DNA of 5,460 nt from Methanobacteriota archaeon (GTDB lineage Archaea; Thermoplasmatota; Thermoplasmata; RBG-16-68-12), in assembly GCA_005878515.1 (NCBI GenBank), contig VBLZ01000023.1, positions 1-5,460 on the forward strand, given 5' to 3'. Both the position numbers and the translations under genes were made by a program. The notes under the pieces were generated by a model. The model did not search any database. It saw only the letters and a program-made list of their open reading frames with translations, and had not been told where the DNA came from. Shown one piece after another: positions 1 through 4,946 of the stretch (its first letter is position 1; every line of letters starts with the position of its first letter).

Positions 1-860
1 ATGTTCTGCTTCACGATCTCGATGTTCTCCGGCGTCGCGGTATCGACCTTGTTGATCACGATGACGTCGGCCATGCGGACGTTCGTCTCGCCCGGGTAAT
101 AGGAGAGCTCGTGTCCCGGACGGAGTGGGTCCGCGACGACGATGTGCAAGTCGGGCTTGAGGAACGGCGTGTCGTTGTTCCCGCCGTCCCACAGGAGGAT
201 TTCCGCCTCGGCCTCGGCCTGCCGCAGGATCTTCTCGTAGTCCACGCCCGCGTAGACGACGGTCCCTTTGTCGATGTGGGGCTCGTACTCTTCCCGCTCC
301 TCGATCGTGGTCTCGTATTTGTCCAGGTCCTCGTACGTGGCGAAGCGCTCGACGGCCTGCGACGCCAGGTCGCCGTACGGCATCGGATGGCGCACCACAA
401 CCACTTTCTTGCCGTGGGCCCGCAAGATCCCCGCGACGCGGCGCGAAGTCTGGCTCTTTCCGCTCCCGGTGCGGACCGCGCACACGGCGACGACGGGCAC
501 CTTCGCCTTCAACATCGTCTCCTGCGCGCCCAGCAACAGGAACTCGGCTCCGTGCGAGTTGGCCAAGGCAATGCGGTGCCCGACATAGGCATAGTCCACG
601 TCGGAATAGGAGAAGACGCAGGTCTGCGCATCGAATTTCTTGATGAGTGAAGGCAGCTCCTCCTCCGGGAAGATCGCGATTCCATCCGGGTAGAGCTTCC
701 CTGCGAGGGACGCCGGATACTTCCGCGTCGCGATCCCGGGAATCTGCGTGGCGGTGAAGGCGACGACCTCGTACGCCGGGTTGTCCCGGAAATACACGTT
801 GAAATTGTGAAAGTCGCGGCCCGCGGCGCCGAGGATGATGACCTTGCGCGGCCCCGCCAT
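1..860 (-). CDS. Cyclic 2,3-diphosphoglycerate synthase-like GTPase (3' end missing)
   Basis: The frame is open from an ATG at 860 to the window edge, giving 286 residues of a family I recall as about 450. The N-terminus MAGPRKVIILGAAGRDFHNF (residues 1-20) looks like a nucleotide-binding Rossmann start. A P-loop-like stretch AVRTGSGKSQTSRR lies at about 128-141, and an NKVD guanine-specificity motif lies near the cut end (VIVINKVDTATPEN). This order matches the COG2403 predicted GTPases, often annotated as cyclic 2,3-diphosphoglycerate synthase, which would make the cyclic osmolyte/thermoprotectant from 2,3-bisphosphoglycerate using ATP. The family is broad and also occurs in organisms not known to make this compound, so the exact substrate is uncertain. 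The protein is probably cytoplasmic, with no signal peptide. No clear Shine-Dalgarno precedes the ATG, but a TATA-like box about 25 bases upstream suggests a leaderless mRNA. The gene lies downstream of the glycosylase on the same strand, but its own promoter signals in the gap argue for separate transcription. Confidence 0.85.
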   Translation of the reverse strand, partial: MAGPRKVIILGAAGRDFHNFNVYFRDNPAYEVVAFTATQIPGIATRKYPASLAGKLYPDGIAIFPEEELPSLIKKFDAQTCVFSYSDVDYAYVGHRIALANSHGAEFLLLGAQETMLKAKVPVVAVCAVRTGSGKSQTSRRVAGILRAHGKKVVVVRHPMPYGDLASQAVERFATYEDLDKYETTIEEREEYEPHIDKGTVVYAGVDYEKILRQAEAEAEILLWDGGNNDTPFLKPDLHIVVADPLRPGHELSYYPGETNVRMADVIVINKVDTATPENIEIVKQN

Positions 861-880
861 GGATTGGGCAGCCCCCAGGG

Positions 881-898
881 ATGTAAAGCCTTTTTGGG
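881..898 (-). promoter_or_regulatory. Candidate BRE/TATA promoter for the GTPase gene (leaderless)
   Basis: Read on the minus strand this is CCCAAAAAGGCTTTACAT, a purine-rich BRE-like stretch followed by the TATA-like CTTTACAT. The centre of the box is about 25 bases before the ATG at 860, the distance expected when archaeal transcription starts at or next to the start codon. The absence of a good Shine-Dalgarno fits a leaderless transcript. The box is not a perfect TTTATATA match, and the palindrome farther upstream is an alternative promoter. Confidence 0.4.
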
Positions 899-923
899 GT
901 TTCGGCTCGGGACGCCGGATGTT

Positions 924-939
924 AACCTTAAATAAGGTT
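924..939. repeat. 16-bp AT-rich palindrome in the glycosylase/GTPase gap
   Basis: AACCTTAAATAAGGTT has 7-base arms AACCTTA and TAAGGTT around a central AA. It sits 27 bases past the glycosylase stop and 63 bases before the GTPase start, in otherwise GC-rich DNA. It could be a dimeric regulator's operator. It could also be a second TATA region for the GTPase gene (CTTATTTAAG on the minus strand), which would give a leader of about 45 bases. It has no T-rich tail that would mark it as a terminator. Confidence 0.45.
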
Positions 940-966
940 GATTTGGGCCGCATCCGAGCGTTCTAT

Positions 967-1677
967 TCATGGCGTGTCCTGGATGATCCTTTCCAACGAC
1001 TCGAAGACCCGATCAAACATCGCTCGGGTGAGGCGGCCCGTTTGCGTGTTCCGCTGGCTTGGGTGGTACGAAGCGAGTAGCGTGATCGGTGGGAGAGGCC
1101 ACGTCGCTCCATGGCGAAACCTCGGCACCGGCGATGGGACTTCGTGACCCGTTGCGCGCCATGTCCGCAGGAACGCGCCCATCGCCAAGGCCCCGAGGAC
1201 AACGACGACTCGCAGGTTCTGCAGGAGCATCACCTCGCGCTCCAAGTATGGCTGGCACCGAGCGAACTCGATTCGCGTTGGCTTGTTGTGCGGCGGCGCG
1301 CACCGCACCGCAGCCGCGATGTAGCAATCCCGAAGGACGAGTCCATCGTCTTTCGAGACCGATGTAGGCTGGTTCGAAAATCCCGCTCTGTGGAGAGCGC
1401 GATACAACCATTCTCCGCTGCGATCTCCGGTGAAGGTGCGTCCCGTGCGGTTGCCTCCGTGAGCCGCGGGAGCCAGGCCGACGACGAGGACCCGCGCGTC
1501 AGGGTCCCCGAATCCCGGGACCGGCCGACCCCAGTAATCCCAATCGCGGAAGGCGGCGCGTTTCGTGCGGGCGACCTGCTCGCGGTATCGCACGAGCCGA
1601 GGACACTTGCGGCATGCGACAATCTCTGACGTCACCCGTTCGAGGCGATCCGACGACACCTGGCAACCGCATTCCAT
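967..1677 (-). CDS. Family 5 uracil-DNA glycosylase (UDGb), 4Fe-4S
   Basis: The 236-residue product removes uracil, and in this family often other deaminated bases, from DNA to start base-excision repair. Motif 1 is GLAPAAHGGNRTGR (residues 67-80), diagnostic of UDGb because the usual catalytic Asp/Asn of other families is replaced by Ala. The C-terminal motif is SYHPSQRN (203-210), carrying the conserved HPS loop. Four cysteines, C22 and C25 (CRKC), C126 and C141, fit the iron-sulfur cluster seen in family 4 and 5 enzymes. The open frame continues upstream to 1848, but the added part is Arg-rich and overlaps the divergent hydrolase gene. I therefore chose the ATG at 1677, which leaves about ten residues before the first conserved helix, as in known relatives. 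The stop TGA is at 967-969. No strong Shine-Dalgarno or TATA box is seen before this start. The enzyme fits a thermophile or GC-rich genome under deamination stress. Confidence 0.93.
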   Translation of the reverse strand: MECGCQVSSDRLERVTSEIVACRKCPRLVRYREQVARTKRAAFRDWDYWGRPVPGFGDPDARVLVVGLAPAAHGGNRTGRTFTGDRSGEWLYRALHRAGFSNQPTSVSKDDGLVLRDCYIAAAVRCAPPHNKPTRIEFARCQPYLEREVMLLQNLRVVVVLGALAMGAFLRTWRATGHEVPSPVPRFRHGATWPLPPITLLASYHPSQRNTQTGRLTRAMFDRVFESLERIIQDTP

Positions 1678-1728
1678 CCCGTCGCAAAAGCGTGCGCCCC
1701 ATGGAAAACGGCTAAGTCCTCCGCCGAC

Positions 1729-1744
1729 CCTCCGCCGCCGGAGG
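1729..1744 (+). promoter_or_regulatory. Ribosome binding site within a potential hairpin, before the cyclase-family gene
   Basis: GGAGGAGG at 1740-1747 is a strong Shine-Dalgarno 4-7 bases before the GTG at 1752 and fixes that start. The first GGAGG lies in the 3' arm of a perfect 6-bp stem, CCTCCG (1729-1734) and CGGAGG (1739-1744), with the 4-base loop CCGC. If the hairpin forms in the mRNA it would mask the site and could limit translation. In such GC-rich DNA it could also arise by chance. Confidence 0.5.
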
Positions 1745-1751
1745 AGGCGCC

Positions 1752-2438
1752 GTGGCTTCGAGGTCTCGGACGGTCCGATTCTCTCGCATCGTCGATTTGT
1801 CCCAATCGATCGGGTCGGACACCCAGATGTTCCCGGCGTATCCCGCACCGACGTTCACTCAGTGGACGACGCGAGACGTCCACGGGTTCTTCGCGGAGTC
1901 GCTGTTCCTCGTGAGTCACACCGGAACGCACGTCGATGCGCCGTTCCATTTCGAGCCGAAGGGACGCAAGCTCCACGAGATGCCTCTCGATCGATTCGTC
2001 GCACGCGGCCATGTCCTCGATCTTCGCGGCCTGGCGAAGAAGGCCAAGATCCTGCCTGAGCATCTGCGGTCGTCGACGCGGTCGGCACACCGTCCAATCC
2101 GCAAGGGCGACGCAATCTTGCTTCGCACGCGCTGGTGGGAGCGGCACCGGGGGACGCCGGCATACCTCTTCCAGAACCCGGGGGTGACGCGAGCCGCCGC
2201 GAAGCTGCTCTTGGAGTGGGGAGCCGGCCTCGTGGGCATCGATGCCGCGAACATCGACAACCCCGACGACGCCACGTATCCGGCCCATCACACCCTCCTC
2301 GGGGCGGACGTGCCGATCATCGAGAACGTCGCGAATCTCGAGATCCTCGGTGCTTCCCCATTCCTGTTGCTGGCCCTTCCCCTGAACTTGCAGGGCACGT
2401 CAGGGTCCCCGATCCGCCTCGTGGCTCTTGCCGAATGA
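1752..2438 (+). CDS. Cyclase/kynurenine formamidase-family metal-dependent hydrolase
   Basis: The 228-residue protein starts at GTG behind a strong Shine-Dalgarno. It carries the hallmark HTGTHVDAPFHF (residues 56-67), whose His56, His60 and Asp62 bind the metal and whose His66 is usually catalytic. A second conserved block follows, HHTLLGADVPIIENVANL (179-196), with the His and Glu typical of the family. The N-terminal IVDLSQSIGSDTQMFP (13-28) is the usual opening. The length agrees with the roughly 210-260 residues of the Pfam cyclase family (PF04199). Members include bacterial arylformamidase KynB, isatin hydrolase and polyketide-type cyclases, so the substrate cannot be assigned; no other tryptophan-degradation gene is in view. 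There is no signal peptide, so it is cytoplasmic. It diverges from the glycosylase gene with a 74-bp gap. The dehydrogenase gene begins 28 bases after its stop, suggesting co-transcription. Confidence 0.86.
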   Translation: MASRSRTVRFSRIVDLSQSIGSDTQMFPAYPAPTFTQWTTRDVHGFFAESLFLVSHTGTHVDAPFHFEPKGRKLHEMPLDRFVARGHVLDLRGLAKKAKILPEHLRSSTRSAHRPIRKGDAILLRTRWWERHRGTPAYLFQNPGVTRAAAKLLLEWGAGLVGIDAANIDNPDDATYPAHHTLLGADVPIIENVANLEILGASPFLLLALPLNLQGTSGSPIRLVALAE

Positions 2439-2457
2439 GCCCGACGACAAGGCCCTT

Positions 2458-2463
2458 AGGAGG
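2458..2463 (+). promoter_or_regulatory. Shine-Dalgarno selecting the dehydrogenase start
   Basis: AGGAGG ends 3 bases before the ATG at 2467. The spacing is tight but the match is strong, and no similar site precedes the upstream in-frame TTG at 2428 that would overlap the previous gene. The site therefore supports the ATG as the start. Confidence 0.6.
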
Positions 2464-2466
2464 ACG

Positions 2467-3708
2467 ATGCGTTCCGGCTCTGTGCATCCGCGGACCCGGT
2501 TGATGCTTGAGGCGGTCGTCGTCGCGGCCGTCGCGATCCTCGCCACCTTCGCGTTCGTCTGGTATGTGTTCAACCGCCCGGGAGGTGGCAATCCAAACAA
2601 CCCGCCAGTGCAGCTCACGCCGGTGCAGACGAGCCTCGCCTGGCCAATCGCCCTCGCCTTTGCCTCGGACGGCCGCGTGTTCTTCGCGGAGCGGAACACC
2701 GGGAGCATCCGAATCATCGAGGCCGGGGCGATCCTGCCGACTCCGTTCTATACGTTGACGGGCACCGCGACCGCGGGCGAGCGGGGCCTCCTCGGCCTCG
2801 CGCTGGATCCCGATTTTCCGTCGACCCCAAACGTGTTCGCGTACCAGACGTACAATGACGCGGCGAACGGGACGATCTACAATCGCATCGTTCGCATCGT
2901 TGCGAACGGAAACGTCGGGACCTCCGCGACTGTCATTCTCCAGATGCCGCCGTTGAGCGCCGCGACGAATCACAACGGGGGCGTGATCGCGTTCGGCCCG
3001 GACCGGAAGCTCTGGGCCGTCGTCGGCGAGAACGCGAACCCGTCCCTGGCGCAGGACCGGATGAGCCGCTTGGGGAAAGTCCTGCGGATGAACTCCGATG
3101 GAAGTCCCCCTCCCGACAATCCGTTCTACGGCAGCCTCTCCGTCGAGAATCTCATCTACACGTATGGCCATCGGAACATGTTCGGGATCGCGTGGCATCC
3201 CATCACCGGGCGTGTCTACGTCACAGAGAACGGGCCGGCCTGCAACGATGAAGTGAATCTGCTGAGCGCGGGCGACAACTATGGCTGGGGACCCGCGGCG
3301 ACGTGTTCCACGCCACCGGCGCCTCCGGGCAACACGAATCAAGACGGGCCGAGTCCCGTCATGCCCATCGACTGGTGGACGCCGACGATCGCTCCGACGA
3401 ACGCGGCGTTCTTCACCGGTTCCCTCCTGCCACAGTCGCGGAACGACCTGATGTTCGGCGCGTACAACGATGCGCGACTCCGAGACCTCGCCCTCTCCGC
3501 GGACGGAACCTCTGTCGTGAAGGAGAGCATTGTCTTGACGGCTCCATCCGGGATCCTGGATGTCGAGATGGGACTGGATGGATTCCTGTGGGTCACGACG
3601 GCCTCGACCATCTACCGTCTCGTTGCCCAACCGGTCCTGATGCAGCTGCTCGGACCCGGGTCGACAATGGAATTCCGAGCGCGGGATGAGAGCATCCCGG
3701 ATGAGTAA
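2467..3708 (+). CDS. Membrane-anchored PQQ-type glucose/sorbosone (aldose sugar) dehydrogenase-like protein
   Basis: The 413-residue protein has one N-terminal hydrophobic segment (about 14-35, LEAVVVAAVAILATFAFVWY) followed by a Gly/Asn/Pro linker, so the propeller should lie outside the cell, either anchored or with an uncleaved signal. The rest matches the six-bladed GSDH beta-propeller (PF07995) of soluble glucose dehydrogenase, YliI and archaeal aldose sugar dehydrogenases. Seen motifs are GERGLLGLALDPDF (104-117), NHNGG with the expected catalytic His169 (168-172), LGKVLRMNSDG (202-212), GHRNMFG (234-240), ENGPACNDEVNLL (254-266) and NYGWG (271-275). Known members oxidise sugars at C1 with pyrroloquinoline quinone and calcium. 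No PQQ-synthesis gene is visible here, so cofactor supply is unknown and the protein might have another ligand. The C-terminal tail after about residue 388 is short and polar. It probably shares a transcript with the preceding hydrolase. A long reverse-strand open frame across it is a GC-driven shadow. Confidence 0.87.
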   Translation: MRSGSVHPRTRLMLEAVVVAAVAILATFAFVWYVFNRPGGGNPNNPPVQLTPVQTSLAWPIALAFASDGRVFFAERNTGSIRIIEAGAILPTPFYTLTGTATAGERGLLGLALDPDFPSTPNVFAYQTYNDAANGTIYNRIVRIVANGNVGTSATVILQMPPLSAATNHNGGVIAFGPDRKLWAVVGENANPSLAQDRMSRLGKVLRMNSDGSPPPDNPFYGSLSVENLIYTYGHRNMFGIAWHPITGRVYVTENGPACNDEVNLLSAGDNYGWGPAATCSTPPAPPGNTNQDGPSPVMPIDWWTPTIAPTNAAFFTGSLLPQSRNDLMFGAYNDARLRDLALSADGTSVVKESIVLTAPSGILDVEMGLDGFLWVTTASTIYRLVAQPVLMQLLGPGSTMEFRARDESIPDE

Positions 3709-3730
3709 ACGAGGTGCATCGACGGAGCGA

Positions 3731-3742
3731 AACCGCGCGGTT
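3731..3742. repeat. Perfect 12-bp palindrome downstream of the dehydrogenase gene
   Basis: AACCGCGCGGTT is its own reverse complement. It lies 22 bases after the dehydrogenase stop and about 50 bases before the TATA candidate of the next gene. It could be an operator for a dimeric regulator. Having no loop, it is a poor RNA hairpin, and no T-run follows it. A chance origin is possible. Confidence 0.4.
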
Positions 3743-3784
3743 GCCGATGGGGCGAGTCGGTATTTCGGGCTCGGGCCGCGGACC

Positions 3785-3800
3785 CAGCAAAGGCATATGT
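3785..3800 (+). promoter_or_regulatory. Candidate BRE/TATA promoter of the secreted-protein gene
   Basis: CAGCAAAGGCATATGT combines a BRE-like CAAAGG with the TATA-like GCATATG centred near 3796. A start about 25 bases downstream (near 3821) would give a leader of roughly 35 bases that contains the hairpin and ribosome binding site before the GTG at 3857. The 3709-3856 gap holds no other clear gene. Confidence 0.4.
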
Positions 3801-3818
3801 GCTCACCTCGCCATCCCC

Positions 3819-3850
3819 TTCCGGGTTCCAGTCTCCTGGTACCGGGGGAG
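3819..3850 (+). promoter_or_regulatory. 5'-leader hairpin overlapping the Shine-Dalgarno of the secreted-protein gene
   Basis: CCAG (3828-3831) pairs with CTGG (3836-3839) around the loop TCTC. After a T-T mismatch the stem continues with TGG-type pairs (3824-3826 with 3841-3843). After a G-G mismatch it resumes with CC (3821-3822) and GG (3845-3846), then two possible G-U pairs. The 3' arm enters the purine-rich GGGGGAG (3844-3850), the best ribosome binding site for the GTG at 3857, 6 bases away. Folding could control access to the site; this is inferred from base pairing alone. Confidence 0.45.
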
Positions 3851-3856
3851 AGTCTA

Positions 3857-4453
3857 GTGAATCGCAAAAACAGCGGCACTCAAAGCAAGTCTCGGTCCTG
3901 GGTCGGCGTCCTCTCGATCATCGGTCTGATGTTCGCGGCCGCGGTCCTCGGCGGCGGTGCGCAAGCGGCGGCGAACAAGTTCGTCTTTCACGTGGGGGAC
4001 GCGTTCCTCGCGGCTGTCAATCCGGACTTCGCTCCGGACTTTGCACTCTCGACCGCGACGGGCGACCGGCTCCAGCTGAGCGGCACTGGTACGTTCAACG
4101 CAGGCGCCCGCAGTGTCAACGGCGGCGGGACGTTCGAGCACCGGCACGCCGACGGATCACTCTTTGCTGACGGCAGTTGGATCGCAGTCGGAATCGTGAG
4201 CTGGAGATCGTACGGCAACGGGGTCCCGCAGGGCCTACCGCCGAACTTCTTCGGCGGAGTCCTAGTGATCCTCATCGAGGTCCACCCGAACTTGCCGGGC
4301 GACCCGGTCCTCCAGGCCACGCTCCGCGTCGACTGCGTCCTCGGCCATCCGCCGGCGGGCGCCGAAGAAGGCATGCAGGTGGACGTCCCTGCGTTCCCGA
4401 TCACCTTCGACCATGAAGATGGCGGCGCGACGCTGTTCGTCTTGTCGATCTAG
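3857..4453 (+). CDS. Secreted protein of unknown function
   Basis: I do not recognise a named family. The product is 198 residues from a GTG preceded by GGGGGAG. The N-terminus is a good Sec signal peptide: basic residues in NRKNSGTQSKSRS (2-14), a hydrophobic core WVGVLSIIGLMFAAAVLGG (15-33) and an AQA-type cleavage site near residue 37. The mature part is rich in Gly, aromatic residues and alternating beta-like strands. It includes RLQLSGTGTF (71-80), GGGTFEHRHADGS (89-101), SWRSYG (115-120) and DCVLGHPPAGAEEG (159-172), with a single Cys. Similar SGTGTF / GGGTF.H / PPAGAEEG patterns occur, as far as I recall, in uncharacterised secreted proteins of soil bacteria and archaea. A small beta-sandwich is plausible but unproven. 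The open frame extends upstream to ATGs at 3686 and 3701, but those put a charged, Arg-rich stretch before the signal peptide and lack a ribosome binding site. Confidence 0.75.
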   Translation: MNRKNSGTQSKSRSWVGVLSIIGLMFAAAVLGGGAQAAANKFVFHVGDAFLAAVNPDFAPDFALSTATGDRLQLSGTGTFNAGARSVNGGGTFEHRHADGSLFADGSWIAVGIVSWRSYGNGVPQGLPPNFFGGVLVILIEVHPNLPGDPVLQATLRVDCVLGHPPAGAEEGMQVDVPAFPITFDHEDGGATLFVLSI

Positions 4454-4457
4454 GAGA

Positions 4458-4511
4458 CCGGTGAGAAACACCGAAGGAGCATCGGAGAAACCGGCTGGGA
4501 AACAGCCAGCC
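4458..4511 (+). other. Cluster of stem-loops with repeated GAAAC, possible structured RNA
   Basis: Starting 5 bases after the stop of the secreted-protein gene, several short hairpins are packed together. They are CGGTG-AGAAA-CACCG (4459-4473), CGG-AGAAA-CCG (4483-4493) and GGCTGG-GAAACAG-CCAGCC (4493-4511, a perfect 6-bp stem). GAAAC occurs three times, at 4465, 4487 and 4499. CCGA/TCGG (4471-4474 with 4482-4485) and CCGG/CCGG (4458-4461 with 4491-4494) are alternative pairings. The element could be a 3'-UTR structure, a processing site or a small RNA. The segment ACACCGAAGGAGCA (4468-4481) resembles, from memory, the core of glycine riboswitch aptamers, but the conserved 3' half of that aptamer is not recognisable. 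A TATA candidate lies downstream, so the element is probably outside the next gene's main transcript. Confidence 0.4.
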
Positions 4512-4514
4512 TCG

Positions 4515-4529
4515 CGGAAGCTTTAGTAT
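4515..4529 (+). promoter_or_regulatory. BRE/TATA promoter for a leaderless zinc-ribbon/nuclease mRNA
   Basis: GGAAGCTTTAGTAT contains a purine-rich BRE-like part and the TATA-like CTTTAGTAT (4521-4529). Its centre is about 28 bases before the ATG at 4554, as expected for transcription beginning at or within a few bases of the start codon. No Shine-Dalgarno is seen in the intervening pyrimidine-rich bases, which supports leaderless translation. Confidence 0.55.
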
Positions 4530-4553
4530 CTCCTCCCTGGTTGTCCGCATCCG

Positions 4554-4946
4554 ATGCCGTCGTACCGGATCCCGAACGATGATCGGATCCGGGATTCGCT
4601 CGTCCGCGTCTTCAGCACCCGGCCCATGGTCGACAGCCAACGGAAACTGAAACAGCTCGTCGAGAAGGACCTGAAAGGGGATGAAAAATATCGCGTCGGC
4701 GAGCCGCGACTGCGCCTCCTCGCGATCGACTCCGGCCTCCTGGACCTCGAGATCCGGTGTCGCGACACGGATGAGATGCGGTCGCTCATCAAGTGCCCCG
4801 TCTGCGGGGCCCGCCTGAAGAAGGTGCGGAACATGACGGTCTACGGCGGGACCGTGACCCTTGGGTACCGCTGCGAGCGTTGCAAATACTGGACCGGGCT
4901 GAAGCGTCGCGTGCCGACGCGGTACATCTTCACGAGGCGGTCGTGA
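4554..4946 (+). CDS. Archaeal zinc-ribbon protein, conserved, function unknown
   Basis: The 130-residue basic protein has two parts. Residues 1-75 look helical and then beta-rich (RIRDSLVRVF, QRKLKQLVEKDLKG, RLRLLAIDSGLLDLEIRC), possibly a small winged-helix-like domain. Residues 81-110 form a zinc ribbon with CPVC (C81, C84) and CERC (C107, C110) around the strand-rich KKVRNMTVYGGTVTLGYR. The tail WTGLKRRVPTRYIF is highly basic. I recall similar proteins as conserved hypotheticals in Thermoplasmata-like archaea. Nucleic-acid binding is the natural inference. The stop TGA overlaps the ATG of the nuclease gene in TGATG (4944-4948), so the pair is very likely translationally coupled and may cooperate in RNA metabolism. 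The ATG is the first start after a well-placed TATA box. The gene is complete. Confidence 0.85.
   Translation: MPSYRIPNDDRIRDSLVRVFSTRPMVDSQRKLKQLVEKDLKGDEKYRVGEPRLRLLAIDSGLLDLEIRCRDTDEMRSLIKCPVCGARLKKVRNMTVYGGTVTLGYRCERCKYWTGLKRRVPTRYIFTRRS

Noticed and set aside
111..650. A 179-residue plus-strand open frame opposite the GTPase
   Set aside because: It shows no family pattern, while the opposite strand encodes a recognisable GTPase through the whole stretch.
1678..1848. N-terminal extension of the uracil-DNA glycosylase to 1848
   Set aside because: The extra 57 residues are Arg-rich, unlike the family, and overlap the start of the divergent hydrolase gene. The ATG at 1677 gives a family-typical N-terminus.
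1632..2291. A 219-residue minus-strand open frame opposite the cyclase-family gene
   Set aside because: It has Arg-rich composition and no motif, and it fully overlaps the gene with the HTGTHVDAPFHF signature and part of the glycosylase gene.
3686..3856. Starts at 3686 or 3701 for the secreted protein, overlapping the dehydrogenase stop
   Set aside because: These would place more than 50 polar, Arg-rich residues ahead of an otherwise ideal signal peptide. No ribosome binding site precedes them, whereas the GTG at 3857 has one.
2317..3879. A 520-residue open frame on the minus strand opposite the dehydrogenase gene
   Set aside because: It is rich in Arg, Gly and Pro with no recognisable motif, and it lies opposite a protein with clear GSDH motifs. 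Long antisense frames are common in GC-rich genomes.
4493..4530. Intrinsic bacterial-type terminator after the secreted-protein gene
   Set aside because: The 6-bp stem at 4493-4511 is not followed by a T-run; the next bases are GC-rich and lead into the TATA candidate.
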